Assembly (NCBI GenBank): GCA_003477045.1
Contig: DMTS01000163.1
Coordinates: forward strand, 3,094 to 20,754
DNA from: Candidatus Delongbacteria bacterium
GTDB lineage: Bacteria > UBA4055
Direction: 5' to 3'
DNA: 17,661 bases
Each line of letters starts with the position of its first letter. Position 1 is the stretch's first letter. Under the pieces are notes generated by a model, which searched no databases, was not told where the DNA came from, and saw only the letters and a program-made list of their open reading frames with translations. This document shows positions 7,311 through 15,951 of the stretch, in pieces. Made by a program: the position numbers and the translations under genes.

Positions 7311-8381
7311 ATGAAAAAAATAGTTTTAGTAGTGATGACCATAGTTCTAAGTTCATTGATTTTTCAGAGCTGCGCACCCACCAATCCTCACCTTACAGAA
7401 GCGAAGATAAGCATGAACAGGGATGATATGCAGAAAGCTCAGAAGGAGCTGTCCCTTGTTCTCGAGCAGCAGCCTGACAATGTTGAAGCGGCATATCTTG
7501 AAGGCTATATACATTTCAAACAGGAAAACTGGGCGAAAATGTACGACAGTTTTGCAAAAGTAAAATCGCTTGATCCTGTTTATGAGAAAGAGAATATAGA
7601 TAATATGTCAATAAAAGCTTTCGGAACTTTGAGAGGATCCGGGATCAATGACAAATTCAATAAGGCTGTTAAACTCCTCAATGCGGAGGTTGTTGAAGCT
7701 GAACAGGCTGAAAAATTGTTCAATGCGGCTCTTGCGGACCTTGAGCTTGCTGACAAATATAAAAATGACGATTTCATAACGAAAGATATAATCGCAACAA
7801 TTTATCTTCAGCTGAAAAACCAGGACAAAGCGATTGAGAAATTCAACGAAGCTATACCTTTCGCTAAACCCGAATCAGATATGAAAAATCTTGTTTCGGT
7901 TTATATAAATCTCTACAACCTCTATACTGAAAAATCGGAAACTGAAAAAGCTGTTGAAATGCTGAATAAAGTGCTTGAGCTTGATCCGAGCAACAAAGAA
8001 GCTCTATTGCAGCTTGCAAAACATTATGAAGGCAAAAACGAGTATGACAAAGCTTTGCCCTTCTACGAAAGGCTTATAGTTCTTGACCCCGAAAACACTG
8101 ACATTCTTTTCAATCAGGGAGTTCTATTCAGCAAAAATAAAGCTACTGACAAAGCGATAGAGAATTTTGAAAAGATAATACAGATCAATCCGAATGATCA
8201 GGAAACTATTTATTTTCTGACAGTTTTTTATAACGACGCAGCGAAATATCAGAAGATAGTTGAACTTATCGAGCCGAAATTCGAGACTTTCTCTGCTGAA
8301 TATAAGGAAAAGATAAAAGATTATATTCAGATAGCGCTTGTAAAAGTAGGAAGAGCAAAAGACGCGAAGAAATATCAGTAA
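7311..8381 (+). CDS. TPR-repeat lipoprotein
   Basis: 356 aa from the ATG at 7311, which is preceded by AAGGAAG at a good distance. A GTG two codons upstream (7305) is less likely because it falls within that ribosome binding site. Residues 1-20 form a lipoprotein signal (KK then a hydrophobic run) ending FQS-Cys21, a relaxed lipobox of the kind common in Bacteroidota. At least six tetratricopeptide units follow, for example about 60-93, 160-190, 196-227, 229-261, 263-295 and 297-325, each closing with xxLDPxN-like turns. It is thus predicted to be a membrane-anchored periplasmic scaffold, perhaps in envelope assembly; partner unknown. It has its own promoter and terminator and is divergent from rluD. 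Confidence 0.85.
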   Translation: MKKIVLVVMTIVLSSLIFQSCAPTNPHLTEAKISMNRDDMQKAQKELSLVLEQQPDNVEAAYLEGYIHFKQENWAKMYDSFAKVKSLDPVYEKENIDNMSIKAFGTLRGSGINDKFNKAVKLLNAEVVEAEQAEKLFNAALADLELADKYKNDDFITKDIIATIYLQLKNQDKAIEKFNEAIPFAKPESDMKNLVSVYINLYNLYTEKSETEKAVEMLNKVLELDPSNKEALLQLAKHYEGKNEYDKALPFYERLIVLDPENTDILFNQGVLFSKNKATDKAIENFEKIIQINPNDQETIYFLTVFYNDAAKYQKIVELIEPKFETFSAEYKEKIKDYIQIALVKVGRAKDAKKYQ

Positions 8382-8402
8382 TGAACACTGGCATATTTTT
8401 TT

Positions 8403-8431
8403 AAAGCAGGTTTTTGACCTGTTTTTTTTTT
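8403..8431 (+). terminator. Rho-independent terminator after the TPR lipoprotein gene
   Basis: CAGGT (8407-8411) pairs with ACCTG (8417-8421) around a 5-base loop. AAAG upstream can pair with the first Ts, extending the stem, and ten Ts follow (8422-8431). It lies 22 bases past the stop codon. Confidence 0.85.
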
Positions 8432-8463
8432 AAACTTTTTCCAAATGTGTGAGTTAAACTCCT

Positions 8464-8491
8464 TTGAAAGCAGATAAACTTTGATTAAATT
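8464..8491 (+). promoter_or_regulatory. Probable promoter of the uppS-porU-tilS-kinase operon
   Basis: TTGAAA (8464-8469), 16 bases, TAAATT (8486-8491). It lies just past the preceding terminator and gives a short leader before the ATG at 8526. It also argues against a more upstream TTG start at 8481, which would fall within the promoter. Confidence 0.45.
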
Positions 8492-8525
8492 CCCGTATAA
8501 CGAATTTAAAACAGTGAGAAAAAAA

Positions 8526-9278
8526 ATGAACATCGGAAAAATTCAGTACAGCGACCTGACAAGAGACAGATCGAGGATACCATCCCATATCGCGATAATA
8601 ATGGACGGCAACGGCAGATGGGCAAAGCAGCAGGGACTGAACAGGGTGAACGGGCATAATGAAGGCGTTAATTCCGCCAGAGATGCGATCGAAGCATCCG
8701 TTGATCTCAACGTAAAATATCTCACGCTGTATGTTTTCTCCAAAGAAAACTGGAACAGGCCTGAATTTGAGGTCAATTGCCTTATGGCTCTGCTGGTTGA
8801 AACGATATTCAAAGAGATCGATTCGCTGATGGAAAAGAATGTAAGAGTGGTTCCGATAGGTGAAATTGATGATCTTCCCCGGGACGCAAGAAAATCTTTG
8901 GATGATGTGATCTTTAAAACAAAAGACAATTCGGGAATGACCCTTTTCCTTGCGATCAGCTATTCAGGGAGAGAAGAAATCGTAAAAGCTGTCAACAGGA
9001 TAATTAATGACGGGATAAAAAACATAGACGAAAATATATTCAAAACTTATTTATATGCGGGGAGCATACCTGACCCAGAATTGATGATCAGGACAGGCGG
9101 GGATTTGAGGATCAGTAATTTTCTGCTTTGGCAGTGCGCATATACCGAGCTATATATTTCAGACAAATTCTGGCCGGATTTCAGAAAAGAGGATTTTCTT
9201 GCTGCAATAGCCGATTATCAGAAGCGGGAAAGAAGGTTCGGTAAAACATCAGAACAGATCAGAGGAGAAAAAAATTGA
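8526..9278 (+). CDS. uppS: Undecaprenyl diphosphate synthase (cis-prenyltransferase)
   Basis: 250 aa from the ATG at 8526, matching the usual UppS length. It condenses eight isopentenyl diphosphates onto farnesyl diphosphate to make the lipid carrier for peptidoglycan and O-antigen. Seen: HIAIIMDGNGRWAK (21-34) with catalytic Asp27, GHNEGV (43-48), TLYVFSKENWNRP (67-79), AISYSGREEI (143-152), IRTGGDLRISNFLLWQ (188-203), AYTELY (205-210) and WPDF (216-219). In the RTGGE motif of the E. coli enzyme this protein has Asp at 193 for Glu, a conservative change. Weak ribosome binding site (GTGAG). The stop overlaps the TTG start of the porU-like gene. In many Bacteroidota uppS precedes bamA; here it precedes a C25 protease instead. 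Confidence 0.95.
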   Translation: MNIGKIQYSDLTRDRSRIPSHIAIIMDGNGRWAKQQGLNRVNGHNEGVNSARDAIEASVDLNVKYLTLYVFSKENWNRPEFEVNCLMALLVETIFKEIDSLMEKNVRVVPIGEIDDLPRDARKSLDDVIFKTKDNSGMTLFLAISYSGREEIVKAVNRIINDGIKNIDENIFKTYLYAGSIPDPELMIRTGGDLRISNFLLWQCAYTELYISDKFWPDFRKEDFLAAIADYQKRERRFGKTSEQIRGEKN

Positions 9279-12200
9279 AAAAAAATTTATTTGCTGCACT
9301 GACCGTTTTCGCCATTTTTTGCTCGGGAGCCACTTCGATACTTTCAGAATCTTCAGGAATTCAGATAAACGAGACTGTTACAGGATTTAAGTTTGAAATT
9401 GAAAAAATTGACGGTAAGGATATAAAGAAGTGTATTTTCCCCGATGATTATCTGAAGGCAGGTCATTATCCGGAAACTGAGTTTTTTGAGAAAACATTTC
9501 ATTTCGCTGTTCCGGAAGGAAGCAGCCCTTCATTAGATTACTCGCTGAACGGCACGCAAACATTTAACAGATCAGAACTTGCAACTTTCGAAAGATTTAG
9601 GAAAGGTAAGAACGGTCTGATAACTTCATCGTACGAAATGCCGGAGAACAGGGAAGATAGAGAACTAAAGCCCGCCGAGCTGAATTACTTCGGCCGTATG
9701 AACAACATGGATATTTATAGAGTGATCTTCAGGCCCCTTACTGTCAAAAAAGATTTAGCGGTACTTTCCACCGGGGTAAATATCAAAGTTAAATTCGGCA
9801 GGAGTTTCGAGAATCCGAAAGCGGAAAATAAAAAAGCAAAAGATTCTTTTGAGAATTCTCTGATCAATCTTGATTATGCCCTGAATAATCCCGTTAAATT
9901 TAAAAAACAGACTTCGGAATCTTTCCTCGACAGGCAGACCGAATGGATGAAACTTAAGATAAAAGATGAGGGAATATATAAGGTAACAGGGTCAATTTTG
10001 AGAAGTGCAGGAGCGGACTTGTCTGCAGCGCTCTGCAGCAGAATAAAAGTTTTTTCGGGAGCCGGAAAAGATATAGAGAATAACCCTGTTGATTCTCTGT
10101 ATCATGTTTTCCACGGGGCACTTGAAACAGCGAGAAAAGTGGTCGATCTGAACGGCAACGGTTATTTTGAGGACAGTGATTATATAATATTTTACGGAAC
10201 GCAGACAACGCAGAGAGACTCAACAGTTTCCACTCATTATTTCAATAAGTATTCTGAATATACCTATTACTGGATTGATTTGGGGATCGGATCGCCATCT
10301 GACGGTAAGGATATGGCAGAGCTTTCTTCATCTCCTTCTGTTTTTACAGAAAAAAGTGTTTTTCAAAGGCATGTTTTCGCTGAAAAAAGGAACAGTCTTC
10401 TGTCGGCTGACGATTCATTCAGATGGTATAATTTTAAGGTGGAGCCGCTTCAGACCCAAAGCGTAGAATTCGCAATGAAAGATATTGACGCAACATATCC
10501 TATAAAATTAAAAGTAAATCATGCCGCAGATATATCACAGAATCTTGCAAGAATAAAATATTCAATAAACAATAATTCGCTCTCAGACACCACTTCCTAT
10601 GTTCTTTCGTTTGAAAAGGATTATAACAGCGGATTGTTTAATTCGGGATCCGTTAACCGGTTCAGCATGATGAACATTGAAACCGGTTATACTAAATACT
10701 ATAACGGATTCGACATACTTTATTACGGCAGAGTGACAGGAGGTCTTGCCGATGAATATTTCAGCGCTCAGCTCGATTCGTCGTTAAACTACAGACTGAA
10801 TTTAGATAATTCCTCGGGACAGGAGCTTTTCGACATTACGGATCCGCTTAATGTGAGAGCATCGGTTTTGAATAGCGATTTCTGCTACATTACAGCAGAT
10901 AAGAATTTTAACTCCTATTTATTGTTTTCGGGTTCATATAAAGCCCCTGCGCAGATCAGCGTTTTTGATAATTCAGCTACCCAGAGTCTTCACTCAAGAT
11001 CTTTTTATGCTGGTATGGTAATAATCTCGCCTCCGGAATTCTATGATTTTTTCAAAAATGACGAAATGAATTATATTCAGGCTCATATCGGAGCCGGTAC
11101 TGAGGGGTTTTACATAGAGGTCGTAAATATTGATGATATTTCTAATGAGTTCGGAAGAGGATATCAGGAACCTGCCGCAACGAGGAATTTCATCAAATAC
11201 GCATACGAGAACTGGGGAACTGAATATATTTTGCTTGCAGGTGACGGGAACTGCTACATAAAGAACGAAACAGGCACTCCCGAAAAGAATTTCATTTATA
11301 CTTCTGATCCGGCATACAGCGCTAATACCGGAAGAGGATCAGATGACTTTTACGCAAACCTGTATTCGACATTTCCTGCGCAACATATAGCTTTAGGAAG
11401 GTTTACTGTGAGCAGCTTGACAGAACTGAGAAATGTCGTATCCAAAACAGTCTCATATATCAACAATAACAGCCCGGGAATAAAGAAGTCGAAAATACTT
11501 CTGGTCGCTGACGACGAAAGGAATCCGGATTATGACAGATGGTACGAAACTGAGCATATCGATAATACTGAGAGCAGGATCTATACAAAAATACCGGGAT
11601 ACTATTACACCGAGAAACTCTATTCGACAGAATTCCCGTTCGAATTCTCATCAGCTACGGGATTATATCTTAAGCCTTTGGCACAGGAGGAGCTGTCCAG
11701 AAAACTTCAGAGCGGCTTCAATGTATTCTGTTATGTGGGGCACGGGGCTCCAATGCAGCTTGCCCACGAAAGGCTTTTCACCGCTTCATCTTTTGCCAAT
11801 GTGAATAATTATGAGAAGTATTTTTTTATGATCGGCGCGACATGTTCGTTCGGAGTATTTAATGATCCTGAAGTGAAATATCTCGCGGAACAGATGCTAA
11901 TAAGCCCAAATAAGGGAAGCATAGGTCTGATAAACAGCGTAGGTCCTGTTTATTCGGGATCGAACGAAGGGTTCGTGGGCGAGATCTTCGAAGCCGAATT
12001 TTTTGATCCGGTTAACAAGCTGACTATCGGTAAAGCTTTAAAGACAGGTAAGAACAATTATCCCGTTTCGAATTCGAGCTGTTATATGCTTATCGGAGAT
12101 CCGGCTCTAATGTTCTTTAACGACAAAGCCATTGTCGAATCGGAACCTTCCATCGAGCTTAATACTCTTGTACTGGATTCGATAATTTCCAGCCTTAACA

Positions 12201-13189
12201 CATCGCTTTCACCAGGCGTCACTGACACGAACGGATATCTGAATACGACGATAATCGACTCTGAAGTACGAAGAGCTTATTTCAATACAGAAAGGTGGGA
12301 AGAGGGGACTGACAGCATAATTTATTCTCTTCCGGGAAAAGCTATACTTTCTGCCAATTCTACGATATCAAACGGCAGTTCGACAGCTGAATTTATTCTT
12401 CCCAAGGACCTGACTTACGGAGATAATAAAGGGAAAGTCCTTTTCTACGGTTATAATCTGTCGGGCGACGAATTTTCAGGTTCAATAAACAGCGTATCTA
12501 TAAGAGGGGATGCAGCGATCACGATCAGCGACACAATTCCGCCCGATATCAAGATATGTTTCAACAGTCTTAATTATATAACAGGCGATCCGATAGGGCA
12601 GAGCCCGGTCATATTCGCAGAGATATCTGACGCGAACGGCATCAACACTTCCGGGGGTATAGGCCATAAAATAATAATGGAGATAGACGGAGAAATGTCA
12701 GATGTTACCCCTTATTTTGTTTATGACACAGACAGTTATAAAAAGGGGCACACATCTTATCAGCCTTCATCTCTGGAGTCCGGAAATCACAATATTAAAA
12801 TTTCAGCATGGGATGCTTTCAATAATTACAGCGAAAAAGCAGAGTCCTTTGAAGTGATACAGGAGAGCGACAACTCAAGCGCGCGTATAGGCAACCTTCT
12901 CAACTATCCTAATCCCATAAGGAAAAAAGGAACGACATTCGGTTTCGCGGTGGATTCTCAGGCCGATCTGGAATCTTATACTATCACGATATATACTATA
13001 AACGGCAGAAAGGTTAAGATCATCGGTGATACAATGGTTAATCCCGCAGCCAACTACCAGCAGTGTTTCTGGGACGGGAAAGACGATGACGGGGATATTC
13101 CGTCAAACGGAGTTTACATTTATATCCTCAGAGCCAGATTCGGCGGTGAGACAGTGATCAAAAAAGGAAAACTAATTTTCGGGCGGTAA
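9275..13189 (+). CDS. porU: PorU-like C25 (gingipain-family) protease with FlgD/T9SS-like C-terminal domain
   Basis: 1304 aa. It starts with TTG, supported by AGAGGAG (9261-9267) seven bases upstream and by the signal peptide (KKNLFAALTVFAIFC) it yields; no ATG lies near. Order: propeptide-like region (about 30-215); the PorU-style block EWMKLKIKDEGIYKVTGSIL (223-242) with DLNGNGYFEDSDYIIFYG (291-308); peptidase C25 domain (about 577-950) with LLAGDGN (653-659), His823 in YVGHG and Cys857 in GATCSFG; beta-rich linkers; and a FlgD-Ig/CTD-like end from YPNP (1211-1214) to WDGKD and SNGVYIYIL (1277-1285). PorU is the type IX secretion sortase that cuts CTDs and attaches cargo to lipopolysaccharide. 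The protease family is certain; the sortase role is inferred from length and layout. TAATG overlap with tilS. Confidence 0.8.
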   Translation: MKKNLFAALTVFAIFCSGATSILSESSGIQINETVTGFKFEIEKIDGKDIKKCIFPDDYLKAGHYPETEFFEKTFHFAVPEGSSPSLDYSLNGTQTFNRSELATFERFRKGKNGLITSSYEMPENREDRELKPAELNYFGRMNNMDIYRVIFRPLTVKKDLAVLSTGVNIKVKFGRSFENPKAENKKAKDSFENSLINLDYALNNPVKFKKQTSESFLDRQTEWMKLKIKDEGIYKVTGSILRSAGADLSAALCSRIKVFSGAGKDIENNPVDSLYHVFHGALETARKVVDLNGNGYFEDSDYIIFYGTQTTQRDSTVSTHYFNKYSEYTYYWIDLGIGSPSDGKDMAELSSSPSVFTEKSVFQRHVFAEKRNSLLSADDSFRWYNFKVEPLQTQSVEFAMKDIDATYPIKLKVNHAADISQNLARIKYSINNNSLSDTTSYVLSFEKDYNSGLFNSGSVNRFSMMNIETGYTKYYNGFDILYYGRVTGGLADEYFSAQLDSSLNYRLNLDNSSGQELFDITDPLNVRASVLNSDFCYITADKNFNSYLLFSGSYKAPAQISVFDNSATQSLHSRSFYAGMVIISPPEFYDFFKNDEMNYIQAHIGAGTEGFYIEVVNIDDISNEFGRGYQEPAATRNFIKYAYENWGTEYILLAGDGNCYIKNETGTPEKNFIYTSDPAYSANTGRGSDDFYANLYSTFPAQHIALGRFTVSSLTELRNVVSKTVSYINNNSPGIKKSKILLVADDERNPDYDRWYETEHIDNTESRIYTKIPGYYYTEKLYSTEFPFEFSSATGLYLKPLAQEELSRKLQSGFNVFCYVGHGAPMQLAHERLFTASSFANVNNYEKYFFMIGATCSFGVFNDPEVKYLAEQMLISPNKGSIGLINSVGPVYSGSNEGFVGEIFEAEFFDPVNKLTIGKALKTGKNNYPVSNSSCYMLIGDPALMFFNDKAIVESEPSIELNTLVLDSIISSLNTSLSPGVTDTNGYLNTTIIDSEVRRAYFNTERWEEGTDSIIYSLPGKAILSANSTISNGSSTAEFILPKDLTYGDNKGKVLFYGYNLSGDEFSGSINSVSIRGDAAITISDTIPPDIKICFNSLNYITGDPIGQSPVIFAEISDANGINTSGGIGHKIIMEIDGEMSDVTPYFVYDTDSYKKGHTSYQPSSLESGNHNIKISAWDAFNNYSEKAESFEVIQESDNSSARIGNLLNYPNPIRKKGTTFGFAVDSQADLESYTITIYTINGRKVKIIGDTMVNPAANYQQCFWDGKDDDGDIPSNGVYIYILRARFGGETVIKKGKLIFGR

Positions 13190-14493
13190 TGTATAATTCT
13201 TACAAGAAATTTATTCAGAGACTAGATCCTTACGATAAAAATATAAGGATCGCGGTCTCATACAGCGGTGGAGCGGATTCGGGAACCCTTCTCGACCTGA
13301 CCGTAAAATTATTCAGAGAAGAGCTGATCTCAAAACCGGCGGCGGTATATTTCAACCACAATCTTAGAGGTAAAGAATCGGTCTCTGAGGAAAGATTTGT
13401 AAAAAAAGTATGCGCAGGATACGGGATCGATCTTGTTATAATAAGTCTAGATGTTATCAGTTACGCAGAAAGAAAAGGTATTTCTACCGAGACCGCGGCA
13501 AGAGAACTCAGGTATTCGGATTATGAAATGATAGCCCGAAAATTTGATTTTATCGCTCAGGGGCACCATTCGGATGACAATGCCGAAACGGTTTTTTTCA
13601 ACATAATGCGGGGCGCTGGGCTTGAGGGAGCCTGCGGAATAAAAAAGACCAGAGGTAAGTTTATCAGGCCTCTTCTTGAATTCACCAGATCTGAAATCTC
13701 GGATTATGCAAAAAGAAATAAAATCGAATATGTGGAAGATTCGTCGAATATAAAAACGGAATTTTCAAGGAACAGGATCAGAAATATAATTTTTCCGATG
13801 ATCGAAAAAGAACTTAACAGAGATGTAAAAAATTCACTGAACGGTTTCTCAAGGTCAGTTACGGAAGCCAGAGATTTTATAGATAAAATCTCAGAAAAAA
13901 CATTTTCAAAAATCGTGCACTGCTCAGCTGGATTTTCCGTTGTCGATCGCAGAGGGTTTGTCAGTCTTGAACCCGCCATGCGAACCTCGATTCTTCAAAA
14001 AGCATTCAAAAGCACAGGCTGCCTGTACAGTCCCGACAGGATCAAAACCGCTATGATAAACGATGTTATTCAGAAAAAATCAGGCTCGATCTTTCAGACG
14101 GAGGATTATTCCGTCTCGACTCACGGAAATAATATAATCATAATCAATAAAAAGGGATTTTGTAATAAAACTAAGATCGGGCTGAGCGAAAAGAGAAGGT
14201 CTGAGTTTTTCTTTGACGTTTCAAAAGTGAAAGGAGACCTGCGTATGGGCAGGATAAGCATAAATGATGTTTTCATTCCTTTCGGTAAGAAAAAAGCCGA
14301 GAAAATAAGCAAGGTGCTCAGCGATAAAAAAATACCGCCTGCTCTGAGGAAATATCTGCTTTACCTTCGTGATGACGAAAAGGTAGTTTTCATTCAGGGA
14401 GCGGGGATATCCTCTTCGGTAGGAAAAGATGCCGGAACTGAAAATATAATGTATATCAATGTTAAGAATGACATACTAAAGAAGTTTTTCTGA
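13189..14493 (+). CDS. tilS: tRNA(Ile)-lysidine synthase
   Basis: 434 aa, normal for full-length TilS. It adds lysine to C34 of the CAU anticodon of tRNA-Ile using ATP, allowing it to read AUA. The PP-loop is SYSGGADS (24-31). HNLRGKESVSEERF (57-70), RELRYSDYEMIA (105-116), GHHSDDNAET (125-134), RGAGLEGACGI (141-151), RPLLEFTRSEI (160-170) and DSSN..FSRNRIRN (184-199) are family motifs. The C-terminal substrate domain (about 340-415) carries FGKKKAEKISKVLSDKKIPPALR (365-387). It overlaps the porU stop by one base (TAATG) and the kinase start by TGATG, with no clear Shine-Dalgarno, so its translation probably depends on the upstream gene. Confidence 0.95.
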   Translation: MYNSYKKFIQRLDPYDKNIRIAVSYSGGADSGTLLDLTVKLFREELISKPAAVYFNHNLRGKESVSEERFVKKVCAGYGIDLVIISLDVISYAERKGISTETAARELRYSDYEMIARKFDFIAQGHHSDDNAETVFFNIMRGAGLEGACGIKKTRGKFIRPLLEFTRSEISDYAKRNKIEYVEDSSNIKTEFSRNRIRNIIFPMIEKELNRDVKNSLNGFSRSVTEARDFIDKISEKTFSKIVHCSAGFSVVDRRGFVSLEPAMRTSILQKAFKSTGCLYSPDRIKTAMINDVIQKKSGSIFQTEDYSVSTHGNNIIIINKKGFCNKTKIGLSEKRRSEFFFDVSKVKGDLRMGRISINDVFIPFGKKKAEKISKVLSDKKIPPALRKYLLYLRDDEKVVFIQGAGISSSVGKDAGTENIMYINVKNDILKKFF

Positions 14494-15446
14494 TGAAGAA
14501 TATTTTAGATCTATGCAGAAAAACAGGCCTGTCTGACCCTGAAATAATAAATCTGAAGGGAGATTATTCACGTCGGGAAATTTATAGAGTTAAACACAAA
14601 GATGGTTCGGTGATCGCTGTTTACGGTCCCGATATTTCTGAGAACGAAGCTTTTCTAAGCTTCAGGAAAACATTTGAGCAGAACGGATTTAAGGTTCCTG
14701 AGTTTATTTCCGTATCTGATGACCGCAGAACATATCTTTTAAGTGATCTTGGCGATGTTACGGCTAAATCTTATTGCGATGAAATGGTCAGATCAGGTAA
14801 TCTTGAAGCCGTGAAAGAAATCTACGCGAAGATCATCGAGAAACTGCCTGTGATCCAGACAAAACTGTATGACAAAATAGATTATTCCAAGTGCTATCAG
14901 GGTTCAGTATTCTCAAAAGAGTATATGGAGAAAGACATAGAACGGTTCGAAGAATTTTTCCTCAAAAGATTTCATAAAAATTACGATCCGGTTAAATTCC
15001 GGATGTTTATAAATCAGATTGTTTCATCAACCGATCTCTACGAAAAAAAATATTTTATGTTCAGGGATTTCCAGACAAGGAACATAATGTTAAAAGACGG
15101 AGAGCTTTATTTTATTGATTTTCAGTCGGGAAGAAAAGGCTCTTTTTATTATGATCTCGCATCGTTCATTTACAGCTCAGGAACGGTAAAATATGAAGGT
15201 ATGGAAGATGATATTTCCAGAACATATTTTAATTCCGCGCGCCATGTTGACAGCGATATTGACAGTTTTAAATCCGGTATCGATCTGTTCGCCTGTCTGA
15301 GAGTTATGCAGGCTGTCGGGAACTATGCTTATTATTATTACGAAAGAAAGGACAGCTCGATAAATTCTAAAAAAGAATACGGCTTAAAAACGATAATGAG
15401 TTTAAGCCGCAGACTAAATTTGGAACATGGAATTTATGAGGGATAA
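14493..15446 (+). CDS. APH-fold sugar kinase, AmgK-like
   Basis: 317 aa, a single-domain protein of the aminoglycoside-phosphotransferase (APH) fold. The catalytic loop is FRDFQTRN (190-197: Asp192 base, Asn197), the metal motif is IDFQSGRKG (208-216: Asp209), followed by YYDLASFIY (219-227). The RDFxxRN...IDFQ...YDLAS arrangement is that of AmgK-type anomeric kinases, which phosphorylate N-acetylmuramate/N-acetylglucosamine in cell-wall recycling, rather than of drug-resistance enzymes. The usual His before Arg-Asp is Phe here. The N-lobe is poorly conserved. It is the last gene of the uppS operon (TGATG overlap with tilS) and converges on the CBS gene with a 13-bp overlap. A wall-sugar substrate is inferred from motif style and from uppS in the same operon. 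Confidence 0.75.
   Translation: MKNILDLCRKTGLSDPEIINLKGDYSRREIYRVKHKDGSVIAVYGPDISENEAFLSFRKTFEQNGFKVPEFISVSDDRRTYLLSDLGDVTAKSYCDEMVRSGNLEAVKEIYAKIIEKLPVIQTKLYDKIDYSKCYQGSVFSKEYMEKDIERFEEFFLKRFHKNYDPVKFRMFINQIVSSTDLYEKKYFMFRDFQTRNIMLKDGELYFIDFQSGRKGSFYYDLASFIYSSGTVKYEGMEDDISRTYFNSARHVDSDIDSFKSGIDLFACLRVMQAVGNYAYYYYERKDSSINSKKEYGLKTIMSLSRRLNLEHGIYEG
15367..15409 (-). terminator. Probable terminator of the CBS gene, inside the kinase coding sequence
   Basis: A perfect 9-bp inverted repeat, CGGCTTAAA (15380-15388) and TTTAAGCCG (15401-15409), with a 12-base loop. On the minus strand it lies 24 bases past the CBS stop and is followed by TATTCTTTTTT (15379 downwards). On the plus strand no T-run follows, so it should act leftwards only. 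Confidence 0.6.
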
Positions 15447-15877
15447 TTTCCGGATATATAATCGTTAAGAAGTTTATTATCGGATTTTGCTGCGTCAAGC
15501 AGATTTTTTACGATATCGCCTATTGATATTACGCCGACCAGCTTATCTTCTTTTAACACAGGGATATGTTTGATCCTTTTTTCAGTCATTGTATCCATCA
15601 GTTTTTCAATTGTGTCGTCCGGGCCGCAGGTATAAAGCAGTTCAGACCTTGTCATAAAGTCCCTTACCTTCAGCTCTTTCGGGCTGTTGGCGGAAACATG
15701 GCAGATACGCATAACATCTCTCTGAGAAATTATACCTTCAAGATCATTATTTTTCATGACAATTAGAGCTGTAACATTCTTTTCAAGCATCATGTCCATT
15801 GCCTGACATAAAGTCGTTTCAGGGTCGGCTGAAAAGATCACTTTGCTTTTCTGATCAAGAATAGTCTGCACTTTCAT
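15434..15877 (-). CDS. Tandem CBS-domain protein
   Basis: 147 aa from the ATG at 15877, chosen because GGAGG (15887 to 15883) stands five bases upstream. The reading frame stays open to 15979, but that extension is AT-rich non-coding in look. Two CBS motifs: one about 8-58 ending GIISQRDVMR (48-57), one about 75-125 ending GVISIGDIVK (115-124), forming one Bateman module. Such stand-alone pairs bind adenine nucleotides or NAD and regulate partner proteins. No catalytic domain and no membrane segment, so it is a cytoplasmic sensor or regulator. It is divergent from the response-regulator/diaphorase operon, which may hint at an energy or redox link, and converges on the kinase gene. Confidence 0.88.
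   Translation of the reverse strand: MKVQTILDQKSKVIFSADPETTLCQAMDMMLEKNVTALIVMKNNDLEGIISQRDVMRICHVSANSPKELKVRDFMTRSELLYTCGPDDTIEKLMDTMTEKRIKHIPVLKEDKLVGVISIGDIVKNLLDAAKSDNKLLNDYISGNYPS
15490..15509 (+). terminator. Weak possible terminator of the uppS operon
   Basis: CTGC (15490-15493), loop GTCAA, GCAG (15499-15502), then A and six Ts (15504-15509), 43 bases after the kinase stop and inside the CBS gene on the other strand. The stem is only four GC-rich pairs, so this is a weak candidate. Confidence 0.3.
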
Positions 15878-15951
15878 AATATCCTCCGTGGTTGTTATAA
15901 GCAAAATAATGAAATTAATTCGGGAAATCAAGCAAAAAATAATAAAAGTTA

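Noticed and set aside
8481..8525. TTG start adding 15 residues to UppS
   Set aside because: It would start inside the likely promoter (8464-8491); the ATG at 8526 gives the normal UppS length, and the added residues match no UppS feature.
9275..13189. Secreted gingipain-type virulence protease
   Set aside because: The length, the N-terminal PorU-style block and the position in a housekeeping operon fit a PorU-like sortase better; the protease family is the same.
14493..15446. Aminoglycoside resistance gene
   Set aside because: The fold is shared, but the RDFxxRN/IDFQ/YDLAS motifs and operon setting fit a housekeeping sugar kinase of the AmgK type.
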